7,267 nt of DNA. Origin: Halobacteriales archaeon (GTDB lineage: Archaea; Halobacteriota; Halobacteria; Halobacteriales; Hikarchaeaceae). Positions 1 through 5,424 of this stretch are shown one piece after another (position 1 is the first letter of the stretch; the number at the start of each line of letters is the position of its first letter). The stretch spans positions 1 through 7,267 of the forward strand of contig JAPYRM010000044.1 in assembly GCA_029941175.1 (NCBI GenBank), in the 5' to 3' direction. A model generated the notes under the pieces. It saw only the letters and a list, made by a program, of their open reading frames with translations. It was not told the origin of the DNA and did not search any database. The position numbers and the translations under genes were made by a program.

Positions 1-179
1 ATATTATCGAAAATGGGGGCCGGTACAGGGCGGGGATGATGACGGCAAAGCTCATGTGAAATTGTACTCATTTCACGATCCCAATGTGCATTGTCGATAT
101 GAACTATCTCGCCGGGCACTTCCTCTACGCGGCTTATGAATTCTCTTAATCCGACCCAATCGATGGTGTTTCTACTCAT
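1..179 (-). CDS. UbiD-family decarboxylase, N-terminal fragment (runs off left edge)
   Basis: About 59 codons are visible, starting at the ATG at 179-177 and continuing past base 1. The translation begins MSRNTIDWVGLREFISRVEE and continues with GEIVHIDNAHWDREMSTIS, then PAPIFDN. This matches the family's opening pattern: an LREF helix, then GE-(I/L)-x-x-I-D, then a D-W-D-x-E-(I/M) segment, then a P-x-x-F-(D/E)-N strand. UbiD enzymes are known to carry out reversible decarboxylation of aromatic, heteroaromatic or unsaturated acids using prenylated FMN made by UbiX. The prFMN- and metal-binding residues and the catalytic E-R-E triad lie outside the window, so activity and substrate cannot be judged. 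An in-frame TAA upstream (about 212-210) leaves this ATG as the only sensible start. No clear Shine-Dalgarno precedes it. It lies 58 bases downstream of the molybdenum enzyme on the same strand, which suggests co-transcription and a shared pathway. The family call is fairly secure despite the short length. Confidence 0.72.
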   Translation of the reverse strand, partial: MSRNTIDWVGLREFISRVEEVPGEIVHIDNAHWDREMSTISHELCRHHPRPVPAPIFDN

Positions 180-237
180 TATATGGTTCAGATTTAGAAT
201 AGTGGGGGTTTATAACTTATTAAATGAGATCGGAGGG
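180..237 (-). other. Short spacer between the molybdenum-enzyme gene and the ubiD-like gene
   Basis: This 58-base gap separates two genes in the same direction. I see no hairpin followed by a T-run, so transcription probably reads through. AT-rich stretches (ATAAGTTATAAA on the minus strand, and TATAAT overlapping the downstream ATG) could act as weak promoter elements, but none has a matching -35. Confidence 0.3.
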
Positions 238-2604
238 TTAATCGTTGTCAAGTATTGCCTTTAAAATTCGCTCAGGGGTGATAGGAATGATGTTCATATC
301 AATTCCAATTGCATCATAAATAGCATTGCCTATTGCGGGAGCTGCTGCCATAACACCCATCTCCCCTATCCCTTTTGCCCCGTACGGACCAGAAGTTTCG
401 TTGGATTCCAAAATAATGATTGTAGAGTCAAAATCTAACTCAGATGCGGTGGGAATACGGTAATCCTTGAAATTGGAATTGGTAATGTGTCCATTTTCAT
501 AGATAACTTCCTCATATAGGGCACTAGAAATGCCTTGGGCGGCTCCTCCTTCTAATTGCTGCTCTACTATAGAGGGGTTGATTGCCCGCCCTACGTCGCA
601 AGCTGTACAGAAATGGAGTACTTTCACTAAGCCAGTTAGGTTGTTGATAGCAACAATTGCTGCTTGTCCTATTGGAGTCCAAAAGGCATGGTATTCACCA
701 GAAACACGAGAGTCGAATATGGCAGTGTGGGATAAATCATTTTGGTGAAGTGGGGAGTTTTCGTGGTTTTTAGGGAAAAAATCATTGAGAGAGATAGATT
801 TCTTCGAAGATTTTATTGGAGAAATGATACCTTCGCTTGATAGTGAGAGTTGTTCTATGGAGAGGTCATTGAAAAAATGCGAAGAAGCTATGTTAAACGC
901 TTTTTCTTTTATTTCGGATAAGGCCAGTTTTAGAGCGTTTCCCGCATGATAGGTATACCTACTCCCAGTTGGTCCGGGGTCTAATGGAACGACTTCGGAG
1001 TTACCAGCTATTATCTTAATATGGGAAGGGTCGAGTCCAAATTCTTCTGCAGCTATTTGAGTAAGCATTGATTCTGCCCCTTGGCCTATATCAGGTGCCC
1101 CCGTGCTGATTTCAAGTAAAGGGCCATATTTTAATCTAGCAGAAATAGAAGTGCGTAAACGGGAAACGGGTTTATTTCCATAAGCAAATCCAGTCCCAAG
1201 TACCCATTCAGGAGAAGGGTAAATGGATTTCAAATAAGATAGGTCTAATTCGCGTAAATGGCATATTGGTAAGCGCAAACATCCTTCGGTGTCATTAGGT
1301 CCGAGAGTTTCTCCAATTGCATTTTGATCACCTTCTCTGAGGATATTTTTTGCGCGAAAATCTAGAGGGTCCAATCCTAGTTTATGTGCAGTTTTGTCCA
1401 TATGACGCTCCAAGGCCCAATTTACTTCTGGTTTCCCAAACCCGCGGAATGCTGCTGCAGGAGGGAGATTGGTATAGACAGCATCGCAATGCCATTTTAC
1501 CGCGCCTATATGGTAAGAACCATATACTACATGCGGTAGTCCACGAACCATCCTAATGGCCTCTTCGTTGTAGGCACCCACATTAAATTTGATTGAAACT
1601 TCACGTGCTAGAAGCTTTCCGTCTTTAGAAACCCCATCCTTAACGTGTGTTTGAACGTTGGTTCGGCTCAATAAAAATTCGTCTGCGCGTGAGAAAGATA
1701 ATCGAACAGGTCTATCGAAGTGCAGGGCTGCTGCAACTATACGTGGTTCTATAAACGCAGTTTCTTTATTGCCAAATCCGCCGCCCACATAAAAGGTTTT
1801 TACAGCTATATTGTCTGCGGACAAAGTAGGATAGATTTCGAGTAATTCTTTTTTTACTTGGTGAGGAACTTGGTGAGAAGTCCAGATAAGCAATTGTTCA
1901 GGGGTGTTATGGGCAATTGCCACATGAGGTTCCATGCAACAATTCTGGAAAGCTTTGGACTCGTATGTTTCCTCTACTATCAAATCTGAAGATTTAAATT
2001 GAGATTCTAAATCTCCAGAAGAACCATCTACTACATATAGTAAATTGGGGGGACAGTCTTCTGAATTAGATATATGGGTTATTTGTTGGTGTCGTGGGTC
2101 ATCCCCCGAAACTGCGACTTCATAATCCCGAATAGCGTCGTGGACAGTTGCGGGAGGTGCTGTAGAAAGGGCTTCTTCAAAAGAAAAAACTCCAGGGAGA
2201 GGTTTGTATTTAATTTTTATCTGGGTGAGTGCTTCTTCTGCTATTTCTTCTGTTTCAGCAACGACAATTCCGATTGGCTCACCTACATACCGAACTTTAT
2301 CAATGGCAAAAATGGGTTGGTCCAGGATGAATTGTCCCCTACGGATAGAAGGGACATCATCCGAAGTAAAAATTCCTACAACGCCCTCCAAAGTAACTGC
2401 CTTTGAGATGTCAATGTCAACTAACTCAGCGTGGGAATGGGTGCTTTGAATGAGTTTTGCATAAAGCAAGTCGTCGGGGAAAAAATCCATCACATATTGG
2501 GCACTTCCCGTTACTTTCGTTTTGGCATCGGGACGTGGGAGGGATTTCCCCACATAGTGAATTTTTTCGGGGGATCGCTCCGCGTGTTTGAGACTAGAGC
2601 TCAT
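238..2604 (-). CDS. Xanthine dehydrogenase/aldehyde oxidase-family molybdopterin-binding (large) subunit
   Basis: This 788-residue protein is the usual length for a stand-alone Mo-cofactor subunit (CoxL/XdhB-like). The N-terminal a/b-hammerhead domain spans about residues 17-140 (KVTGSAQYVMDF, YVGEPIGIVVAE). The Mo-cofactor domains follow. GGGFGNKE at 274-281 and AAFRGFG at 384-390 correspond to the loops carrying bovine XDH Glu802 and Arg880. TGAPDIGQG at 501-509, DVGRAINP at 670-677 and GAKGIGE at 742-748 follow, the last ending in the catalytic base Glu748 (bovine Glu1261). There is no CxSFR loop, so it is not a form I CO dehydrogenase. Known family members hydroxylate purines, N-heterocycles, aldehydes or aromatic CoA esters; the substrate here is not determinable. 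It has no 2Fe-2S or FAD domain and needs partner subunits that are not in the window. An in-frame ATG at 2637 would add 11 residues but lacks a ribosome site, whereas AGAGGA sits 6 bases before 2604. It is probably the first gene of an operon with the ubiD-like gene. Confidence 0.9.
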   Translation of the reverse strand: MSSSLKHAERSPEKIHYVGKSLPRPDAKTKVTGSAQYVMDFFPDDLLYAKLIQSTHSHAELVDIDISKAVTLEGVVGIFTSDDVPSIRRGQFILDQPIFAIDKVRYVGEPIGIVVAETEEIAEEALTQIKIKYKPLPGVFSFEEALSTAPPATVHDAIRDYEVAVSGDDPRHQQITHISNSEDCPPNLLYVVDGSSGDLESQFKSSDLIVEETYESKAFQNCCMEPHVAIAHNTPEQLLIWTSHQVPHQVKKELLEIYPTLSADNIAVKTFYVGGGFGNKETAFIEPRIVAAALHFDRPVRLSFSRADEFLLSRTNVQTHVKDGVSKDGKLLAREVSIKFNVGAYNEEAIRMVRGLPHVVYGSYHIGAVKWHCDAVYTNLPPAAAFRGFGKPEVNWALERHMDKTAHKLGLDPLDFRAKNILREGDQNAIGETLGPNDTEGCLRLPICHLRELDLSYLKSIYPSPEWVLGTGFAYGNKPVSRLRTSISARLKYGPLLEISTGAPDIGQGAESMLTQIAAEEFGLDPSHIKIIAGNSEVVPLDPGPTGSRYTYHAGNALKLALSEIKEKAFNIASSHFFNDLSIEQLSLSSEGIISPIKSSKKSISLNDFFPKNHENSPLHQNDLSHTAIFDSRVSGEYHAFWTPIGQAAIVAINNLTGLVKVLHFCTACDVGRAINPSIVEQQLEGGAAQGISSALYEEVIYENGHITNSNFKDYRIPTASELDFDSTIIILESNETSGPYGAKGIGEMGVMAAAPAIGNAIYDAIGIDMNIIPITPERILKAILDND

Positions 2605-2666
2605 TAGCGTTCCTCTAAGATGGCCAGATAGAAGCATATATCTATAAATAAAAGATTTTGTAAGTT
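2605..2666. promoter_or_regulatory. Divergent promoter region between the molybdenum-enzyme gene and the SDR gene
   Basis: Sixty-two bases separate the two divergent start codons and must hold the promoters for both directions. An A/T-rich core contains TATAAA on the plus strand (2643-2648) and the overlapping TATAGA on the minus strand (2646-2641). Both are good -10 candidates, but neither has a recognisable -35 at 17 bases. The overlap means the two promoters would share one melted region, which could couple their control. No clear operator palindrome is visible. Confidence 0.4.
2611..2616 (-). promoter_or_regulatory. Ribosome binding site that decides the start of the molybdenum-enzyme gene
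   Basis: AGAGGA on the minus strand lies 6 bases upstream of the ATG at 2604. The competing in-frame ATG at 2637 is preceded only by an A/T-rich stretch with no purine-rich site. A -10-like TATAGA (2646-2641) would start transcription near 2634, downstream of the 2637 ATG, which also favours 2604. Confidence 0.6.
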
Positions 2667-3416
2667 ATGGCAACAGGAGATCCAGAAAAACTTAAAGGGG
2701 ACGTTGCGGTGATAACAGGTGCAGGTAGAAATATTGGACGTAAAACTGCAGAATTATTTGCTAGAGAAGGTGCCAAAATTGCAGTGGTTGATGTTGATGA
2801 AGGGCGTGCGGCGGGTACAGTTGAACTGATAAAACAGGCGGGGGGAGAAGCCATATCAGTAATAGCAGATGTCACAGATGAAAATCAAGTGAAACGGATG
2901 GTGGAATCAGTTGAAAATGAATGGGGGCCAATAAGCGTTCTTGTTAATAACGTCGCCATTAGTGATCATGATGGTCTTTTTGATCTTTCTGTAGAGACAT
3001 TTGATCGGGTTTTTGCTGTGAATGTTAGAGGAACTTTTTTGTGCACAAGAGAAGTTGCTAAATCAATGAAAAGAGGAGGTGGTGGGAGAATAGTGAATGT
3101 TTCTTCAACCTCTGCGCATCGCAGTAGAGCAGATGCGCCAGCATATGCCGCTTCAAAAGCAGCAATAGTTAGTTTTTCACGGTCTATGGCCAGGATACTT
3201 GCTCCAGAAATACGAGTCAATACACTGTCCCCAACTAGAACTGGATCTCCAGTGGGAGAAGAAAAAGAAAGATCGGGGGAGGTTGTAGATGCCATATTAG
3301 TGGGCAGGTGGGGGAAGCCAGAAGATCAAGCTAGAGCAGCGTTATTTCTAGCGGATCCAGAAAATGGATTCATTACAGGGTCTGAGCTTGCAGTTGATGG
3401 TGGAAGTTTAGTATAA
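2667..3416 (+). CDS. Short-chain dehydrogenase/reductase (classical SDR, FabG-like), NAD-preferring by motif
   Basis: This 249-residue protein has the normal length for a classical SDR with a single Rossmann domain. The cofactor loop is TGAGRNIG (17-24), with Asn replacing the middle Gly of TGxxxGxG, a known variant. Asp42 ends the second strand (AVVDVD), which usually selects NAD(H) over NADP(H). NNVA (94-97) replaces NNAG. The catalytic tetrad is complete: Asn119 (AVNVRG), Ser147 (NVSS), Tyr160 and Lys164 (YAASK). The C-terminal FITGSELAVDGG is typical. Family members oxidise or reduce alcohol/ketone groups on varied substrates, and the substrate-binding segment (about 187-212) does not identify one here. 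No Shine-Dalgarno precedes the ATG; a TATAAA 18 bases upstream would give a leader of only about 12 bases. It diverges from the molybdenum-enzyme gene, so a shared catabolic role is possible but inferred. Its TAA directly abuts the stop codon of the convergent dehydrogenase gene. Confidence 0.9.
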   Translation: MATGDPEKLKGDVAVITGAGRNIGRKTAELFAREGAKIAVVDVDEGRAAGTVELIKQAGGEAISVIADVTDENQVKRMVESVENEWGPISVLVNNVAISDHDGLFDLSVETFDRVFAVNVRGTFLCTREVAKSMKRGGGGRIVNVSSTSAHRSRADAPAYAASKAAIVSFSRSMARILAPEIRVNTLSPTRTGSPVGEEKERSGEVVDAILVGRWGKPEDQARAALFLADPENGFITGSELAVDGGSLV

Positions 3417-4385
3417 CTACAACACACAATCTGATTTGATTGAATCATAAGCTGATTGTAATCCTAATTTTTCTTCTTCGGAAAGGTCCCATTCTACTAT
3501 TTTAGTAACTTTTTTATTGGAAAATAAAACGGGGACTATTAAGCAAACGTCGTTGAAACCATACTCACCATCCAAAGGCACAGATAAAGGTATAGGAGAA
3601 GAAATGTCGTGAGATAATAAGGCCAAAGCTAGCAAAGAAACCCCTCTTCCGGTTACCCATCTTGAAGAATCTTGAGTTCCTCGTAGACGAATGACTTCGT
3701 ACGCAGCATCGCGCACTTGTTCAGTGAGATTTTGACGTTCTTGTAAGGAGAAATTTATATGCTTATTTTGAACTTGTGCTCTGGAGAAAATTGGGACAAC
3801 ATGATCCCCATGCTCTCCGAGGACGGGACAATATACATCAGAAGAGGATACCTGTTTAAGTTGGGAGATATAATATGCCATTCTTGCTTGTTCGGATAAT
3901 GAGTATCCAAAGAAAAACTTTCTTGGCCAATGAGAAGTTTTCCAAAGATGGTAAGTCATCCTATCAAGAGGATTTGTGACAACGATAACGGGGATGGGAT
4001 TCATTGATTGTAAATAGGTAGCTATTTCGACGATTAGTGGTTTATTTAGCTTTAAAAATTCTAGCCTCCAACCCTTAGTGGAAGATTTTTTAGATGAGTC
4101 TACAGGGCGTGGAAAGCTTGCAGTTATGATCAAAAGGTCAGGATTTAGACTGTGCAAGGATTCAAGAGAGATTGTTTTGACTGTGTTTGAGTTAGTAAAG
4201 GAAAAGGCCGAGCCTACAGAATGGCAAAAATGTGCAGAAGAATAAGATAAATCCAATGAATGTCCATGTGCAGAATTTTGGTCAATATCAACTAAAAAAA
4301 TCTCAAGTTCGGGGTCCATCACAGATAAAGAATAAGCTATAGTTGATCCGATAGTTCCCGCGCCACCAATAATTGCTATTTGCAT
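3417..4385 (-). CDS. Lactate/malate dehydrogenase-family NAD-dependent 2-hydroxyacid dehydrogenase with atypical active site
   Basis: This 322-residue protein has the length and order of the LDH/MDH family. The NAD fold opens with IIGGAGTIGS (5-14), and Asp33 (FLVDID) is the NAD-selecting residue. TNPLD (137-141) carries the Asn140 equivalent. GEHGDHVVP (190-198) carries catalytic His192 (His195 in LDH numbering). The C-terminal DGEYGFNDVCLIVPV is typical. Arg93 in FPRP aligns with residue 102, where Arg favours malate/oxaloacetate and Gln favours lactate/pyruvate, so an MDH-like activity is suggested. Arg107 (GWRLEF) aligns with Arg109 and Arg168 with the substrate-carboxylate Arg171. Two oddities stand out: Glu165 (SEQAR) replaces the near-invariant Asp168 that pairs with the catalytic His, and the Arg93-Arg107 loop is about eight residues longer than usual, rich in Ser and Lys. 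It may therefore be a paralogue acting on another 2-oxoacid. The gene is intact, with no sign of frameshift. No ribosome site precedes the ATG. Confidence 0.85.
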   Translation of the reverse strand: MQIAIIGGAGTIGSTIAYSLSVMDPELEIFLVDIDQNSAHGHSLDLSYSSAHFCHSVGSAFSFTNSNTVKTISLESLHSLNPDLLIITASFPRPVDSSKKSSTKGWRLEFLKLNKPLIVEIATYLQSMNPIPVIVVTNPLDRMTYHLWKTSHWPRKFFFGYSLSEQARMAYYISQLKQVSSSDVYCPVLGEHGDHVVPIFSRAQVQNKHINFSLQERQNLTEQVRDAAYEVIRLRGTQDSSRWVTGRGVSLLALALLSHDISSPIPLSVPLDGEYGFNDVCLIVPVLFSNKKVTKIVEWDLSEEEKLGLQSAYDSIKSDCVL

Positions 4386-4392
4386 GAACTTG

Positions 4393-4398
4393 TGTATA
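4393..4398 (-). promoter_or_regulatory. Possible -10 element for the lactate/malate dehydrogenase gene
   Basis: TATACA on the minus strand ends 7 bases before the A of the ATG at 4385. Transcription from it would start at or next to the start codon, giving a leaderless mRNA, which agrees with the missing Shine-Dalgarno. The -35 position (TATTAC, 4421-4416) is a poor match, so this is tentative. Confidence 0.3.
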
Positions 4399-4426
4399 CT
4401 TCATCGAAAGGAGGGGTAATAATCTT

Positions 4427-4498
4427 ATGGAAATGTTAGGATTTGAGGAGGTGAGAACAGATTTATTAAAATATACTAAGGACATTCGTAGAAGATAG
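4427..4498 (+). CDS. Possible 23-residue leader or small protein upstream of the EamA gene
   Basis: A short open frame runs from ATG to TAG and encodes a highly charged, helix-prone peptide beginning MEMLGFEEVRTDLLKYTK and ending in three Arg. A strong Shine-Dalgarno-like AAAGGAGGGG (4407-4416) lies upstream, though its spacing of 10-12 bases is longer than ideal. The TAG ends 5 bases before the EamA start, close enough for translational coupling. Against it, the peptide is very short and resembles no family I know. The candidate -10 for EamA (4472-4477) also lies inside it, so the frame would only be translated from a longer transcript. A second purine-rich run (GAGGAGGTGA, 4445-4454) lies within the frame, so the upstream site may be chance. 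I treat this as an unproven candidate. Confidence 0.22.
   Translation: MEMLGFEEVRTDLLKYTKDIRRR
4472..4477 (+). promoter_or_regulatory. Possible -10 element for the EamA transporter gene
   Basis: TATACT matches the -10 consensus at 5 of 6 positions. It would start transcription near 4484 and leave a leader of about 20 bases that includes the ribosome-site candidate GATAGGA (4494-4500). No TTGACA-like -35 is found at the expected distance; TTGAGG at 4443-4448 is too far away (23 bases). Confidence 0.3.
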
Positions 4499-4503
4499 GA
4501 ATC

Positions 4504-5397
4504 ATGTCAGAAATGGATGCAATTTTATTTTCTGTTTTGGCTGCATTGTTTGTTTCAACAACATCAATTGCGGTACGATTGGGTACAGAGAGGAGCAAAT
4601 CATCTGATATTTTATCAGTGGTTATTGTTGTAAACCTTATTGTGTTTATCCCGCTCGCATTTGCGATTCACTATCCCAATCATGGACTAACGTTTCGTTC
4701 GATGGGGGCATTCATTGTTGCAGGAATTGTCGGAACTGTGTTTGCGAGGTCGTTGTACTATGAAGGGATTCGGCATATTGGTGCGAGTAGAGCAGAGCCT
4801 ATAAAAGCATCAAATCCAGTAATTGCGGCCATTGCTGCAGTTGTATTGCTAGGTGAAACGTTATCATTAGAAAATATCATAGGAATACTGATGATATTTG
4901 CAGGAGTTGCGCTAGTATCTGTGGAAATTGCAACGAATAAAGAAAAATCTAAAGCATCTTGGAGAGGTATTATGATTACGCTATTGGCCTCTTTTTTCTA
5001 TGCTCTCGATCCTGTTTTCAATAAGATGGGATTAGAAGAAGGAACCCCCATATTAGTTGGGTTGGCACTCAAGGCTACGGCAGGTGCAATTGTTTTCTTT
5101 GCATATCTTTGGTGGAGCGGTAAATTGCCAAAGCTGATCGCAATGAAAGATTCGCGTTGGCGGTGGATGGTAGTTGCAGCCATAGGAAACACAGGGTTTT
5201 TGATAGCATATTTCCTTGCGATATCGTCTGGACCGGTGACTATTGTTTTTCCAATAATGCAAACTAGTCCACTGTGGGTCGCAGGGATGTCGTTCTTATT
5301 CTTGCAGAGATTAGAAAGAGTTACTCTCAAGTTGGCAATGGGTGCGAGTATTGTGGTTATGGGAGCGGTACTATTGGCACTGTTGTCTTTTGCCTAA
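4504..5397 (+). CDS. EamA/DMT-superfamily transporter (RhaT-type, ten TM)
   Basis: The 297 residues form two tandem EamA repeats, about 5-141 and 154-294, each with five predicted membrane segments. Approximate segments are 4-26, 35-56, 67-88, 94-117, 124-142, 154-175, 181-203, 219-240, 245-267 and 275-296. The first repeat ends with the hallmark PVIAAIAAVVLLGETLSLEN, in which Glu lies in the loop between TM4 and TM5. The matching site in the second repeat reads FLQRLERVTLKL, with the Glu shifted, a difference between repeats seen in some family members. The charged linker at 143-153 is cytoplasmic by the positive-inside pattern. Known members move amino acids, nucleotide precursors, sugars or other metabolites across the inner membrane, often outward; nothing here names the substrate. 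Starting at 4504 uses GATAGGA with a tight 3-base spacing. An in-frame ATG at 4513 is an alternative with a spacing of 12. The gene is flanked by oppositely oriented genes on both sides and so is probably monocistronic. Confidence 0.9.
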   Translation: MSEMDAILFSVLAALFVSTTSIAVRLGTERSKSSDILSVVIVVNLIVFIPLAFAIHYPNHGLTFRSMGAFIVAGIVGTVFARSLYYEGIRHIGASRAEPIKASNPVIAAIAAVVLLGETLSLENIIGILMIFAGVALVSVEIATNKEKSKASWRGIMITLLASFFYALDPVFNKMGLEEGTPILVGLALKATAGAIVFFAYLWWSGKLPKLIAMKDSRWRWMVVAAIGNTGFLIAYFLAISSGPVTIVFPIMQTSPLWVAGMSFLFLQRLERVTLKLAMGASIVVMGAVLLALLSFA

Positions 5398-5424
5398 ATG
5401 GGGTTGGTATGGGAAGAATTAATT
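5398..5424. other. Convergent spacer between EamA and ABC transporter genes
   Basis: Twenty-seven bases separate the two converging stop codons. The only symmetry is a small AATTAATT palindrome (5418-5425), too AT-rich and short to act as an intrinsic terminator. Termination must be factor-dependent or occur within the opposing genes. Confidence 0.3.

Noticed and set aside
2074..2449. Two plus-strand open frames opposite the N-terminal part of the molybdenum-enzyme gene
   Set aside because: They overlap each other and the conserved hammerhead coding region and have no recognisable motifs.
238..2604. Assignment of the molybdenum enzyme as a form I CO dehydrogenase large subunit
   Set aside because: The diagnostic CxSFR active-site loop is absent; the corresponding segment reads AAAFRGFG, as in XDH-like enzymes.
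2966..3295. A 109-codon open frame antisense to the SDR gene
   Set aside because: It lies wholly opposite a strongly conserved SDR core, including the YxxxK site, and its low-complexity Ser/Pro/Thr-rich peptide is typical of an antisense shadow.
3417..4385. A pseudogene explanation for the odd active site of the dehydrogenase
   Set aside because: The frame is intact over full length, and the NAD loop, Asn138, His192, Arg107, Arg168 and the C-terminal motif are all kept.
4303..4485. A 60-codon minus-strand open frame overlapping the start of the lactate/malate dehydrogenase gene
   Set aside because: Its second half is an out-of-frame reading of the conserved GGAGTIG coding region, the peptide matches no family, and no ribosome site precedes it.
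5398..5424. An intrinsic terminator between the EamA and ABC genes
   Set aside because: There is no GC-rich stem or T-run; only a short AATTAATT palindrome is present.
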